Part shown: piece after piece, positions 48,967 to 63,700 of the stretch | Position numbering within the stretch: the stretch's first letter is position 1 | Layout: each line of letters opens with the position of its first letter | Source: Macquaria australasica | Lineage: Eukaryota; Chordata; Actinopteri; Centrarchiformes; Percichthyidae | NCBI GenBank assembly: GCA_005408345.1 | Contig: SEMN01000316.1 | Location: 186,001 to 250,000, forward strand | Reading direction: 5' to 3' | DNA: 64,000 nt | The notes under the pieces: generated by a model | Told to the model about the DNA's origin: nothing | Databases searched by the model: none | Seen by the model: only the letters and a program-made list of their open reading frames with translations | Made by a program: the position numbers and the translations under genes

Positions 48967-51900
48967 CTTTTTTTCAGATGACATTAATTACATAACTAAT
49001 AATATTTTGAGAAGAAATACATTAACATTTTGCTATGGTCATTGTTTCTTACAGTAGTTTATTCTTGGCATCCCCAGGGTTGGTAGTCTTTGTATGTTAA
49101 ATATACTTTATCAACATGTCCTAAACCATTTTCCTACACTAGAATAAATGCTGTCATCTTTTAAACGATCTTCTCTCTGACTAATGTGAGTTGAATATGA
49201 AGAAAATATTGCCCTTTTGGGTATTTACAGTTTCCAACTCACTGGAGATGCTGCTAGGGTTTTTTTTTTACGCTCTAATAACACAAATATTTTTTTCGCA
49301 TTTAATAATCTGTTTACAACAGAAATAGCCAAATCTACTGCCTACACAGCTAACATGAAAGGCAAACCCCTGGCAAACCTCAAGCAGGACACAAGCGTGT
49401 AACATGCAAGCTAGTTTGTCACGCTTAGCCTCACTTTTCTGTGTGAAAGTGTAGCTGATGTGAATTTAGATCCTGGTTTACGGTCACTTAACAGCAGATG
49501 CTGTCCTTTTAATGAACCATATACAGTATATTTAGCACTGTATGTGAGCTGAGCATGGAAAGATATACAATGATAAAGCTTTATCATAACCTAGAGTCAG
49601 CATTAGGTCCTTAAAAACTGTACTGGTAATGGCCTTAAAACAAGCTGCTGAGGGCTGAGATACAGGTTTTACCATGAGAGAACTTACAAGTCTTTCATCC
49701 TGAGCATCTCTCTGCCACAGCAGGCCCATTAGACTTCATGATGCAGTGTGCAGTAATTGGTATTTCTGTTGGTAAGCAGCTTCTTTATCCCAGTGCTGAG
49801 CCTCACGCTGTGCAGGAGCCTGTCTGATATCAGAGCTGCAGAGAACACATGACTGAACCTGTACAGTGAGCGACGGATCACTCAGATAAACACCTGAGAG
49901 GATGAACAAGCTCCAATACTTTACCGACACAATTCAATCATACTTTTTGTCTGGAGAGATTTGCTTTGGTTTTTGCTCCACATCCTGCTATGGTGTATGA
50001 ATGCTCCCCTTCAACCTCTCTGTATATGATAAGCATGAAGCAACAATCCCTCCCCCAGAGCTAACGGCTGTTACATATCCTGAGCATCCTCAATAAGATG
50101 ACCCTGACACAGCTAAAGGGATGTTTATAAATTAACATTTAAAATTTTAAATGTGTCATCAAAATTGGCGATTCAGTTTACACAAATGGCAAGAGGGTGG
50201 TTGCCCCTTTGATGTGGTAATAAGCTGTTTTGATTTCCGTGTGTCAAGCATGTTTTAACAGTGAGAGGCATTCCCAACAGCTACTACTTCAAAATCAATT
50301 AAAACTCTTTTGCTAACAGCCCTGCCTGGTTCAGAGGGAAGAAAACTAATTCTCTCACCCTGCCATCCCCTCTCAAACATACACTCACAGTCAACTGAAG
50401 AATGTGGACCAAGGAGAGTGAAGATATGGAGTCCAGAGGGAGTGAGAGTAAGTCCTGGATTCAGATATCTCGGCCGCAACATTATCTTTACTTCATGTGT
50501 GCTGCTCACAACAGGCTTACAGATAAGCATGGGACATGGACCAACTGGGCCAATACAGTGTCTTTTTGTGTGTGTGTGTGTTTATGTTTGCATTTAACTT
50601 ACTCATGAGTGTATTTGCAATGTTGAGAATTGATTGCATGTACAGGGTTAGGGTTAGAGCCAAACTACAGTATTTTCCTCTGACAAAAGCTGAACGGGAA
50701 AAGTGATTTTATAGATATAAAAGCTTAATCCACCAGTTGTTTTGAATCGTGGTGCAGCTAATGCAATCTAAGCCAAATCTGTCAATCAGATTAATGGATT
50801 CCTTGAACTACCTGTAGCATTGACAAGTCCTTGAACTAATATCCCCTGTAACCTTTAATATGCTTGAACTAATATCACTTGATTTTATGCTGTTGACTCC
50901 AAATACCCTATTGATTTAAAATGATCATATCTTTCTCGCTAATGAAAGTCTCATTTCATTTCAGTAAAACAACATTACAAACTGTAATTATTTTTCCTCA
51001 ACAGCTTTCAGTGCTAAAGGTTGAACCCAAAAATCAATACAGACCCACAAGGATTATTTCTGGCTTCATGCTGTAAGATGAGAATGTCAAGCAAAATGTT
51101 GTATGTTATGATTCATAGGATCGAGTGTCCTCTATTGCACAAGTGCTCACAGTAGGCACAGTGTTTTAACATCGAGGTGTGTCAAAGTTTGTTTAGGCAA
51201 GATCGGATTTTCTGCACAGTCAACACACGCTTGTATGAGCCTGTATGTGTGCATGCGTGACCGTCTGCAGGTCCACACATGTTGGTTACATGTTGATATT
51301 TTGCAGCTTCTATCCCTCTACAGAGCACTGTTTCTCCATCAGGACAGTCAGTCGCCAGGAGCAAAGATGTGTACCTCTGTTTATGAATACTGAAGGACAT
51401 GAAAAGCCCATATGAATGTGTCTGATTAATGCTGGTGAGATGAAAAAGGAGAGCAGGCTCAAAGACATGTTAGGGAAAGTGTTTTGCATGGGATTGCTAG
51501 CATGAGATAGTGTTTGCATCAGAGGCGGTGTTTTTCATAGCAGCTGTATGTGTGTCCTAAACTCTGTGTGCGTTTGTCTCTTTGTCTGTGTGTGTGTGTG
51601 TAGCACAGATGAATATGCAAGTTTGTTTGTTTAAGAGAGTGAAGTGCATGACTCAGCCCGAGGTAGGCAGGCAGCTCATGTTTCTTCTGTTTGGCAGGCA
51701 GCAGAGATAAGATTGGACTGACCTGATCATTTGAGAAGCCCTGGGCTTTACCTCTGCTAAACAACGCACACAATCGGCTCGGAAATCTTTATCTGTAAAC
51801 TCTCAACTCCCATCTGAATGGTTTGATTAAGTATCAGTGCACAGATTGCCTTGATCTAAAACAAAATAATAGAATACCTATCATCTTCTATTGTACATTT

Positions 51901-52417
51901 AATTTTACATGTTAGATCTCAGGTAAAACAAGCAAAAAAAAACAAAAAAAAAACATTATTAGGCAATTTTACTGCATTGCACCCATTCAACACGTATTAC
52001 AGGTGAAAAGCAGAAGAGAATGGTGTTGGTGCAACATTGCCATAGCTACAATAAGCTTTTACATTAACAGGGCCTTATCTGAGTCACTTTCTGTACACCA
52101 GATTAATTGTGTGACTTATTGCGTGTCATTGCCATCAATACCTCAATGTGACCTTTAACAGGATTTACTGTAATACTTGTGTCCCGGAGACAGTAGGCAC
52201 TCTCCGTTGTCTCGTCTCAGATTTCGCCGTCGGTGATGATGTCACATAGTTTTCTCAGTGCTGTTGCAGAGACGCAGCCACACAAGCTCATGGCCTTGCA
52301 ATTTTTGTAATTTCTCAGATTTTCGGAGGTTCAGGAACTTGCTCAAGGACACCAGGACAGAAGCAATTGCAGATTAGAGTAACCACAGCGGCTCATGCAG
52401 TGGTAAGCACTGTCACT

Positions 52418-52596
52418 TTAAAGGAATTAGTTTGACATTTTGGGAAACACGCTCATTTGCTTTCTTGCTGAGAATTAGGTGAGAAGATTGATACCACGCT
52501 CATGTTAGTGCTCTTAGTAATGTATGAAGCTACTGCCAGCAGGTAGCTAGCTTAGCATGAAGACTGGAAGCAGGGGGAAACAGCTACTGGCCTGCA
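52418..52596. mobile_element. Partial copy of the cd101-intron MITE family
   Basis: It shares TTAAAGGAAT-AGTTTG, GAGAAGATTGATAC and TAGCTTAGCAT...GACTGGAA with the left half of 38817-39203. The inverted right half is absent. Confidence 0.6.
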
Positions 52597-54000
52597 AGCA
52601 CGCTGTATAAGACAGATGTAATCTCCATTTCACAGTCACTTATTATGTACCAGTTTGCTTTGAAATAATTGCTACTTAATATCCCCGCTGTCAAATGAGA
52701 CCCCATCCTTTCTCACTGTATACCACTTTCACACACAAACACCATGTCTGACAAAGGGTAATATTAAACGGGTTTGACCCATTTACCAATTGACATCAGT
52801 CTAATGGCCACTTTTGTTCAATATACACCACTGCTAATGTATACCAGACCCATATTTGCAAAACAGAGCGGTAGACTTTCAGTTAATTAACACTGGTTAT
52901 TCAACAACAAGAGACGACATGAATAAAGTCCAATTTGATAGAATTTTTATTTACTTATTTGTTTAGATTTTCTTGTGACTTCTTTTCTTTCCATCATCTT
53001 ATGCAACAACCTGTAATAATGTTAAAGAGAGCGGCAAAAATAATGGTTTAGAGGACTGGAAGTTGACACCAAAATCCACCCTTGAGGTTAAAGTAATCCA
53101 ATAATAAAAGCATATAGTAATCCTATAATTATTGTTGCATGCCTTTCATACAAAGCCAAGCAGTGTCAAACGTGTGTTCAACATAGGTCAGGAGCAGGAT
53201 TGTGAACCCAGGTTGGATAATACATGTTGTGTGGCTATGTTGCGTTGGTCTGAAGGGGGAGTAACAGACATGTTCCTGGGAATAAACCTGAATAAAACTC
53301 TTCTGGTTGAAATGCCTTTAACTGCTACAATTACTGTTACAACTCCCCTGTAATTTCTCCAGACGTCACTGCCACCTCAGTAAAATGAACTTGTACTGTA
53401 CGACCAACCACAGTAATGTCTTATTCCACTGTTTATTAGTTAAATTAATGAAATTCTGTAGTGAAACATACAATGTAAAAATAACGGATATAGATGGATA
53501 CAATGAAAGATCAGCACTCAGCGTGATACATACTATCATGTATATATTAAAATTAATAACATTTCACATGCAGTGCCCCTCTTTTGTTAGCAGCTTGGAT
53601 AATGCTGTGATTCAGTAATCTGGTGGTGTATTAACTGTGCCTCCAAAAGCCTTTTTTTGCCCACATACTTCCTCTTCCAGTCATGAGTCATGTCATCTTC
53701 ACAGGGGTGTGTGGTAAGAACGAGTTACCTTGTTCTGCATACACAAAGCAAAGGCTCCAGTAAGTGTGACCATGAGAAATAAATGATGTTTTTCAGCCTG
53801 GAGTTGATAGATAGCATCTGCTTTGTTGTTGTTACCCAACAGCAAAAAGGACAAGCCTGTACCTGCGAGGGATGATGATGAAATGTGTGTGCGTTGTGTA
53901 ATGTGGTTGGTGTTTTGGGGCGTAAAGTCGAACAATCTTCAAAGTGTGTCTAAGCTCACCTTGATGCCCTAGCCATCATGAGCTATTCCCTGAGAATATA

Positions 54001-54024
54001 GTGTGTGTGTGTGTGTGTGTGTGT
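54001..54024. repeat. GT microsatellite
   Basis: A pure GT tract of 12 units in intergenic sequence. Confidence 0.9.
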
Positions 54025-57000
54025 CACTTTGTCCAGCACACTACAAATGAATAATGCATGACATTCAGCTGTGTTTGCACGTTGGGCAACACCCACATAA
54101 TCAAGATGAGTAAAAAAGACAAAGACAAAGACAGACAGACAGAGAGAAGAGGAGAGATGAATGCTTGAACCTTACTAAAATTATTTTTAATGAAGATCCC
54201 AGAAAATTAGTTCTGCTGCATGCAACGAAAGAACAAGTGTACACAGCTGTCCTTCTTCATGACACAGGAGGATTTTATCCACGCTGCTGCCAGGAACTGC
54301 CATGATTGTATCTGACTTGTGCTGTTATTCTGTGTGGCCTGGTGGCTTTGCTGCTGACAATGTGTGTATATTAACACCTGGTGTAACACAGTGTAATAAC
54401 ACAGTAAGCCTACCCAGCCTAGCTGAAAGGATCTATTGTTACTCAGATGTTCTTTGTATTTGTTCACTTCATTAAAAAGCCTTTAACTGTCACATTCAGC
54501 TAGAGTAATCATATGCAATTAAATAAATATAGGATATTTCTCGCAACCACCTGTCAGTTAATGATTATGAAAATTACATGTGGTGTTCGGTCATTGTTGC
54601 ATCGTCAGTTCTGCTGTAATTTGAAAACGAAGGAGATTTAAATAAACATACCATTGATGCAGTTACAGCCACCTGCAAAGGTAAGGGGAAAGAGTGGACG
54701 CTTTCACTCTTGTGTAGTAATTACTGCAAAACCTGTGTGGTTTTGAAGTACTGTGCACATACTTGCAGGCATGTAAATGCACATCTACTGCAAAGTATAA
54801 ACTATTTACTTTTTTACAATGAAAAAAAAAACAGTGCAAACACATGCATGCACACACAAAAGTTGTATGTAAGTACTGGTAGATATAATTAGCACGCAAT
54901 CATGGCAAACAGAGCCTTCAAGTGGAAAGAAGTCTGAGTAGCATGTAGCACAGACATTCCTAAGAAAGGGAGAAAAAGGGCTATCAGAGGTGAGAGATAG
55001 AAAAGAAGACACTGACAGATAGAAGGCAAAAAAAAATTAGTAGCTTGACAGTCATTTCATATTAATACTCTACATTAAGAGCCACTATGATGAATAATTA
55101 ATCTCCTGGAAAATTTAGTGATTTGTGCTCCTGGCAGACTAATGCAGAGTAAAATAAAGCCCTGTGACTGTGGCTATGAATGCATACAACATAAGTTTGA
55201 GGTGCAGGACTGTAAGTTTGGATAACTGAGATTGATTTTTAGCTTTTTTTTTAAACAGCTTGTGCATGAAACTTGGTTTATAACATAAAGGCAAAATTAC
55301 ATCTCTGACTGCACCAGCCTCAGCTGCATATAATCAAAGGTTATCTGACAATGCAGTGTGTAATCTTCCGAGCTGATGTGAAGTGTGGCGTGTATTACTT
55401 TGACTGCGTAGTGACTCAGCTCACATTAAATCCTGGATAGAAAAGTGGCACTCTTGAATCTGGTTGGTCCCAGCTGGAGTGTTGCCTTCTGCCTAGTGTC
55501 TGTCAGTCTGCTGACTGTCAAAACCCACAGTTTAATATGTCAGGTGGGGTACTTGCGACTGTACACTCTACATGGGCATCTTACAGAAGCTGTACAAGAT
55601 CAGAGCATAATAACCTGGCACATGTGTACAGATTAGGAGAAATGAGTTTTGACTGTGAATGTGTCCACACATGTTGATGGATTGTGAAGTTTTGCACAAC
55701 ACTTGTTCTCCCCACAAGCAATGCCCAGTCCTTTTCACCTCATAACCCCACTTGTACTCATGTTTAATTCAGGTGAACCACATATTGCGACATAACTTTT
55801 GTTTGACAATGAAATGTCAGACTTTCTCTGTTCTCTATTTATCTTTCCTCCATCTTTCCCCATCTGGATTATTTCCCCATCGCTCTCTGGCTTGCTCTCT
55901 CACTCCTCTTAGGGAAGCCTTTTAGAATAAATATGACCAGAAGTAGTTTTTTTCCCCATTGCGTTTTGACTCCATCAGAACAAAGAGCTTTTGTTATAAT
56001 TTTCTCATTTGTTTCAGAGATCATTTACGTAACTCATTGTATCCTCTGTGCACAGCTGGGGTTCATCAACAAAGTGGGTTCACGTGTTGCCATGTTTGTG
56101 TGGTACATATGTTCTCACATGTATGTTCGTTGTCTCAGTGAGAGATGACCTTGCGTCTGTATGTGCACGTTTTCATTAATGTACACATTAATGAACATGT
56201 ACAGTATGTGCATGTGCTTGTGTGTGAACCGCTTCTACACACTCCTCTGTGTAAAACTGACATATTCATGAGACTAGAGAGAAATGCACAGAAAAATCCT
56301 ATGAATCATTCATATACTTTTGGGACGTACTATGAAAATGTGTGTATGACGAAATAAGTGAACAAATCTCTCTCTTTCTCCACATCGAGCCTCTCTCATT
56401 TATCCTATGTAACCTTGCTGACACCAGCTCAACAGATAGTGCTGTAAGGGTACTAAATTATTAAAATTTTAACAAAAAAAGTGGGCCTGGTCAAGTCTCA
56501 AACAGTGCTGAACAATTACGCAAGACACTGGAAAAAAAGGCTGTGGCTATCAAGAGTTTATCATGGTGATGGACCCTGTTATGAAGTGCACACAATGCAG
56601 ACTCCTGTTTCCATGGAGACCTATTGTGATCCCCACTACCCACTGTACTTGCAAACATTCCTCCGAAGCCTGTTTTTCTCTAAGCAAACATACTTGTGGA
56701 TAGTTGCCAAAACTGGCGTGAGGGGTCAAAGGTGATCTCATCTTCAGTGCTAACATGATGCTTGGCTCAAACAACGTAACAGCTGCCTTTTAGCTGCCTG
56801 CCTGTGCAAACTGTGCCATCACTCGCCCATGCAATAAGGAGTCTGTGGAGAATGGAGCTAAATTTAGGTGCAGCAATATGTAGACCAGGTGTAATGCACA
56901 TGGCCTACCTAGCCAGCCCTGCTTTGCTGTGTGTTAATTCAGCTGCATTGGACCTGGATAGACCTTTGGAGAAGCTGAAACTATAGCCCACATGCTTCAT

Positions 57001-58199
57001 ACCAGTGTCTAATCCCATTCTGGCTTACTTTGTATTGGCAGCAATGTCTGCTAAAGCCTTTGTTTTTTCTTTATAAACATGCTAAAAGCTGTCTCTCCTT
57101 TCTCTTAATTCCATGACACGGTTTTAGACAGATGGAGGGACAAACAGATCTTTATAACAGTTTGGTTAACTGTTATTCAGATGCCAGGTTACGGTTTATT
57201 AACGCCCTGTGTTCTGTAAACATCTCTCTGGGTGCCTCAGGGCCCAGACCCATTTCACCGGTTGTTCAGGAAGTTTTATCTGAGCTGAAATCCATGAGCT
57301 CAGCAAAGGGAGAAAAATCTTTTTTACTGCTTCCAAATAATAGTATTGATGTTGCATTCAGGCAGTGTTTGGAACTTGTGATTCCCTGTTGATAAAGAGA
57401 ATACCAGATGGGTCCATTGCAATTACTTTTTGTATGCACATGCAAAGGCCTGCTCATTTATTTATGTATTACACAGGAGGGAGCTTTGTGTTTCACTAAG
57501 TTAGAGCTTTTTCAGTTCTATATTCCTGTCCTTTCCAGAAAGCAACGCTATTTCGGAGCTTCACACCAAAGCAGTAATATCTCATTGTGCTATTCTGTTT
57601 CCCTGCAAACTCCCATTCACCCTGTCTATTTTGAGATCCTCCTAATATTGCAGAGTTGTGCAAATAAATAAATAGCATATGTCGAATTAACACTTGGTTT
57701 AGCTGCTTATGATCTGAATCAAAGAGGGATGGAATTTGCAGTTTGCAACCTCTGAAAGGTGAACTGTAACGTGTTGGAGGAAAAAAAAAAGGGTGTTTGT
57801 TCTGACATTTCCTACAGTTCCCAAGCAGAGTGGCACCTCATTATCTTGTTTGCCAGTTGTGTGTATGGCAGTGTGGGGTAGGGGAAAATAGGGGGGTGGG
57901 AGTGATATAAAATTTATGTCTGTAACACGCACACTGCTGGGTAAATCATGCATGAGAAGGTGGCTTTTGTGATCAGCACAAGACAAGTAAACACCATAAA
58001 TGAATTATAGTCCAGTATTAAAACACCCTATCATTATGCACTTAATATGCAGTATTTTGTGCCATAACGGTTCATGTCAGCCTCAAAAGGTGGTTAAACT
58101 CTGTCCTGCAAAATAAAAAGCTGAGAAAATTGGTAGCTTTAGAGGCTTAATTACCCTCCACTTCGCTTAACCTATTCAAACCATCAACGTCCTGGCCTA

Positions 58200-59306
58200 G
58201 AATTTAAATTCAGAAATGCAAATGTGGCCTCGCCCACAGTGGACGGTGTCCCACACGGCCGGGGCGTGGTCTCTGATAGGGGGGTGGGGGCAGACAGCAC
58301 GCTGTTAAGTTTTCAAAACTGCCTGGCAAACAGAAGTGGTGTGCCAAAGAGGAAACAGGGAAACAACTTTGGAGGAGGAAACGCGGTGGACTGTTTCTCC
58401 TTGGGAGCAGATCACAGCATTTGTCAGACAGATTTAAGCAGCAGTGTTTGATCTCATCAGTGAAGTAGCTTTTTTTTTTGTGTGGCTCTTAACCCGTTTT
58501 TAAACCGCATTTTTAGTGTTGTGATATAGGACACACTGGCTCAGGTGTATTGGTAGTACAATTGAGAGCCCAACGTTTTTAGTTGGAGTATTCATTGATT
58601 AATCTGATTTATTGTGTCAGAGCACAAAGCCTTGTCTGCTTCATCTAGAGCGCCCGCCCATTGGGCTTTCTGCGGAGCGATAGTGGGAGATTGATTATAG
58701 TCTCCGGGATTTGCCGTGGAGGAAGCCAGAGCCTGTTTGACTGCGATTTGCTCTCACATCAGTGAAGGGGAGGACAATTATAGCAAGGACTTATTTCAGT
58801 CTGACTCCATACCGCCAGCACTTGCAGACCCCCCCCCCTGTAACACATTTAGTCTCCTGTCTGCAATCAGGTTTTACGCGCAAGTCACGCTGGACTTTCG
58901 TCTTTTTTTTTTTTTAACCGAGGAGGCTGCGAGTGTGAATCGCCTCCGCAGTCTCGGATGCGTGGTGAACGGGGAGTGGGTTGGGTCGCCTAGGCGCCTG
59001 GTTTTCGCACACGTCGTCAGCGATAAAAGCAGATAGGTGAGGGTGAAAGCAACACCCGAGGCTTTTTAAGCAGGCGGACGCCGGAGAGGAGAGTCGGTCG
59101 GACACTGGCAAACCGCCGGACTCACCGGCTCTGGATTTGACTCTCAAGACAAGCCTCGGCCGCTTTTGTCACCCGGGATTCGTGAACCTTCTTCCTCAAA
59201 TTCTTTCTGATTCAGGACCAGCGGTTAACCACACTGTCATATCCGACCAGACACCACCTCCTCATCTAAAGGGAATATTGGAAGTGAATCTGCGGGGCAA
59301 CACACA
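58200..59306 (+). promoter_or_regulatory. GC-rich promoter and 5' UTR of the right-end gene
   Basis: GC and CpG content rises clearly against the AT-rich left side. GGGGCGTGG-type GC boxes occur near 58260, and dense CpG occurs from 58900 to 59190. There is no convincing TATA box near the start. The stretch ends at a start codon in good context (ACACA before ATGG) that opens a leader exon, so most of 58.9-59.3 kb is probably 5' UTR. Confidence 0.5.
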
Positions 59307-59346
59307 ATGGCAACCGGTGCGCTCCTTCTTGCCTGTGCGCTGCTTG
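59307..59346 (+). CDS. First coding exon of an unidentified membrane or secreted protein
   Basis: Thirteen codons (MATGALLLACALL) plus one G lead into a strong GTAAGT donor, so the junction is phase 1. A hydrophobic leader split from the rest in phase 1 is what Ig-superfamily genes show, and cd101 upstream has the same arrangement on the same strand. In human the neighbour of CD101 is PTGFRN, which makes an EWI-family gene a reasonable guess, but the leader itself does not prove it. No Ig-domain exon is visible before the window ends. Confidence 0.55.
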
Positions 59347-59570
59347 GTAAGTCATCTGAAGAAGCTTTCAGCCTTAATGTGTGCCGTGAATTTCCCCCAA
59401 TCTGTTTAGACCAACGGGGCAAATCAGCATCTGCTGTGTCTCAGTCACGGCACACCTGTATGACACACGTGAACGGGTTAGTTGGGAGAGCAACTACTAG
59501 TCATCATGAGTCAGGTGGAAGTAGGCTACATCGATAATCACTGCAATAATGCCAGTTGCCTGTGAACAGC

Positions 59571-59594
59571 TGTGTGTGTGTGTGTGTGTGTGTG
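59571..59594. repeat. GT microsatellite in first intron
   Basis: A pure TG tract of 12 units about 225 bases after the leader exon. Confidence 0.9.
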
Positions 59595-60629
59595 CACTGA
59601 ACTAGGTTAATGTGATATTTGGACTTTAGTCGCAGATTAACCCTATATAGTCTGACCTCCTGTGTTCAAGGGATGATCATATAGACAACCTGCTTTTGTC
59701 TGTAATTAACCCACACACGTATAAAAACATACAGTAGGCTATATAGGTACACACACACACGCACACATCATAGACACATCAGACACATCACAGACACACC
59801 TGGATCACACATCACCAACACCCCAGGGTATGAAGTCATCCAGTGGGTGTTAAGACACCTAGTACCAGCTTTGTTGTACAGTAAGTCATCCCTGGAGGTA
59901 AAGCCACTGTGTGTTTAGCTCTCACACATTTGTCACTTACCTGCAATTTATTGGATTTCACAGACAAATGCGAATTCAAGCACCCGAGGACACTCAGTGT
60001 GACACATCCAAACATTCATACAGGCATGATTGCTGACACGCACTTACACATACACACTGTACATTCTGCCTGTGAACTGTCCCAAACAAACACCAGATGG
60101 CTTTTCTGTTCCTGGATGGGGAGGCCTGTCAGCACTGCTGGGGGACAGAGGAGGGGGGCGGGTGTGGGAGTGGAAGTCGGCCCGCTGGAGGCCCCCACTT
60201 GGCCAAGAGGATTACCAGTCTGTGCCTTGCTTCACCCCTTTCAGCTCATCAGAAGTCACTTTCACTCGGATGGGGGCTGTAAATGACTTATCCCAATGAA
60301 AACACAAGATGTATTGTTCCGTGTACAGTAGATAAGGCTGCACACAGTCACAGTACAGATCTAGTGTAGGCTGGATAAGGGAGGGTTTTTATATTACATA
60401 ATAATCATGAATCACACGGTTAAATGGGAAGCAGTTTGAGGTGGTGAAGAACATTTAGGGTGTTAGGAAAAGAGTAGGTTTTGTTTTATGTGGCGAGTCT
60501 GTGTGGATCATCAGCACAAATCACAAGGGGACTCGAGGGGAAATGATATTATGACATGTTGCCAGCATTATTGGTGATATTAGGCTGGCAATTCTGCGAT
60601 ATGTTGCAAATAAATCCCCCAGAGCTGAA

Positions 60630-60770
60630 AAATCAGTTGATCCAAAGAAAATGAATTGGCAACTACAATATTTTCTGGTTTTCTGAGTCTTTCATGATAG
60701 TTAACTGAACATCTTTCAACCAATTAAGTATATTTTACAATACTGAAAATAATCGTTAGTTGCATCCCTA
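60630..60770. mobile_element. hAT-family remnant
   Basis: It holds TAACTGAACATCTTTC and the terminal AAAATAATCGTTAGTTGCAT, both shared with the 9508 element. The other end is eroded. Confidence 0.5.
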
Positions 60771-63700
60771 AATCATCAAGTGTTCATCACAATATCAGAA
60801 GAGGAAAACATACCTCTAAAACAGCAGAATTATGTTTCTCAAAAGCAAAAACCAATCACATTATTTTTATTCACTAGACTAAAAAGCTTTCACTTTAAAG
60901 TGTTATACAACTTGAATTAAGCTGCTTGAAACATTGCATGAACGTCAGCCAACATGTACCCATGTGCCATCTTAATATATTGTAAAACCATCATATCACT
61001 ATGTTTGTCCCTCTCCTAGTGTGCACGCACAAGCATCTGTGTTTAGTGAGATGTGTGTCTGTCTTTTGTGTGTGATCAGCTGTCTGATTTTGCCACTCGT
61101 GTCATGTGGCATGCGTGTTTGAACCTGCATTTGTTTGTAAAAAAGAATAAAATAAAGGCGGGCGACAGCTGTGTTAGATGGAGACGGTATCAGTCATTTC
61201 TGCACCCAGAGGTGCCACTTACGCAATTTTTTGGCTGGCAAATCTTATATCTGGGTTATTTATGCTGCTGAGGTTGCAACCAGGTGTGAGGGAGTGCGCG
61301 TGCGTGTACTTATTTGTGGCACTGGGGTATGTGATATAAAGCATATAAAAAGAGTTGCCCGAAGGAACGAATGTTCATTAGCTTTACAAACAGGATGTCT
61401 TCCTTCTCCCCCACAGAGTGAGAAAGATGTCATGCCTTTTTTGGGGGGGTGTTTGCCTGTTTGTGTGAGAGTGTGTTGGAAACGGGGGGAGCCAACCTAA
61501 AGTACCCAAGATGTCCCAGTTTATATAACTAAATTGAAATATAATATGAGAGGCTGGCTGGTTTAACTGTGAAATGCCTGAGTGGTTTCCATTTACTAGG
61601 CTGACAGGAGAGCAGCCTGCAGTCAGCCAGGTTCAAATGAGCTGCCACGGGTCCTGTTTATCAGCTGGTCTCAGAGCAGCTTCACATTGTAAAGAGGAAA
61701 ATCTTAAAGCTTATGTCTGACAAGATGCACACTCTGCCTCCTGCAGAATTCACGCATTTGTCATTATGTGATGTTTTATATATATATCTTGATTAGCTCT
61801 GCCAACTCAGACAGGTGCTGTTTTCACCCCGTTCACAATATCTGAACATGTTATGAATTAATTTGCACATTCTTATGTCAGATGGTTGGTGGTGGGGAGA
61901 GAGAAAGAAAAATGTGATACATTTTCAATAGAGGTTGGCTAAAAGTGGGGCGTGGCAGTGGGTGTGGCCTCTTATTGAAAAGGAACATAACCAATATGCC
62001 CACAGCACACAGAATTATGCTGACAGCTGCATCTTCATGTCATAATATTCAGCACAAGTCAGACGCTTAAAAGACCAATGATTTTGCATGTTTTAGCTCA
62101 TTTGCTACAAACCATGAATACTATACATCACTGCCTATAATTTTCTTAACCCCACTGTTTTCCCTTCTATCCATTGGTTTCCATTTATTTCTGTAGGGTA
62201 TGAAAATATATCGGCAGACTCTAATTATACATCATGTCTGCATTAATTTTCTGTTATTTATTATTATTGCAAGGTAAGTCAGTGCAGACTTCAATCCCAA
62301 ATCAATCTGCAGTTAAACTGCATTACCACACTGCAATAATGGAACTTCAGTGAAGCCGGAATGAAAAAAATACACGGTAGACTTGATGCTCACCGTGATG
62401 GAATACACAATTCAAGACTCCATACAGAAATAGATGAAAACCAGTAACTACATGGACAGTAAGAAAAATAAACAAAGAGTTCAAACACTATGCTTTGGAA
62501 AAGGTCAGCAGTAACAAAGTATACATGCTTTTTAGTCAAGGAAGTAAAACTTGCAAAAATAATAGTATGATCCTTTTTTAAGAGCATCTTATTTTGCCTT
62601 TTCTGCCTCCCTGTGTGCGGTAGATGTTTTCTTGCTTCCTTACAGTCATCCTTATCTTTTAGTGAGATTTTTGATGCTATTTTTGATCAGTCTTTTCAAG
62701 TCAGAAGAGCCGCTGAAATGATAGCCTGTTATCCTGGCTCATTACAGTGCTATTGATTGAAAAGACAAAAGTTTTAAGTAGTTGTAACGCCATCAAACTT
62801 TGTGCTTATCAACAGACAGAGTATAAAGCTGGCCATCCATAATTGGCCCAATCAAACAACATGAAGGTACTCAAGAGCTCATTTCCATTTTAGGCATAAC
62901 TATTGTTCCATTTATTTTTCAAAACTTTTGTACAATGGAAGGAGGGCAGCACTAATAGCCACTTAAGTATAGATTTGATTGTCCAAGTGGTGCTGTGACA
63001 ATTGTCACAAATGCTTGAAAGTGGTTAGAGATGGAACAATCCAATTTTCCATTTCAGATACTCATTAAAATATGTGCATTTTGTTAATGTGAAACAAGAT
63101 AATTAACAGTGAATAAAATTAGAAATCTTGTACAGAAGTGACTCATCTAGATAACAGTGAACTTATTGTACTTTACTGTACTTATTGCCATCTAGTTTTT
63201 CCGACATTATGATGTAAGTTTAAGAAAAAGTTAAGATGCTTCCTTGTTTGCATAAAGAGAAACTACCTAGAAGAAGAGGAAAACAGGCAGCATTAAAATA
63301 AATTGGATACATATGTAAATTGTTTTATAGACTTTATATTATGGACTTTTTAACTTTTTATGGTCATGGTAATGTTGAGGTCAACTCACAGGCATTTCAA
63401 ACTTTTTTTAGGATTCAAAGTTTGCCGTGCCACACCCTGATGCCCACCCCAGCCTCTCCTCTGTCCCAGATAGGAATGACAGCTGGAAGCTCCCACCCCG
63501 AAATGACAGGGATTTTAGCTTGTGTGTGGTCAAGCCACGCGTCTCCTTGCTTTGCCTCTTGAGTCAGCTGTTATCACATTGGGAATGCTTTCCATGTGTT
63601 TGTAAGCCTCAGCTGACATTAGAGAGAGTGCTGTCTAGACAGTGAGGCGAAATGCAATAACTCACTGTCTAGCTGTTTGTATAGCTGATGTAGAGCTACG

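Larger units (their letters stand above)
40402..58200. other. About 18 kb intergenic stretch without a recognised gene
   Basis: I scanned the open frames for domains, hydrophobic leaders and paired splice borders and found none that hold together. The contents are scattered repeats: a diverged repeat block at 43120-43490, a LINE tail at 47410-47466, microsatellites, and a partial MITE at 52418. There are also a perfect palindrome at 41137 and a short hairpin at 46431. Such a large empty stretch before the promoter at 58-59 kb could hold distal enhancers or an unannotated non-coding transcript. Confidence 0.5.

Noticed and set aside
50310..50608. Overlapping plus-strand open frames of 68-95 codons
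   Set aside because: They run into a GT tract at the 3' end, show no domain, and have no exon borders in phase with anything nearby.
50646..50657. Two GGGTTA units resembling telomere repeat
   Set aside because: Two units are expected by chance, and there is no extended array.
59137..59409. Ninety-codon frame overlapping the leader exon
   Set aside because: It is in a different frame from the ATG at 59307, has no hydrophobic leader, and reads through the GTAAGT donor.
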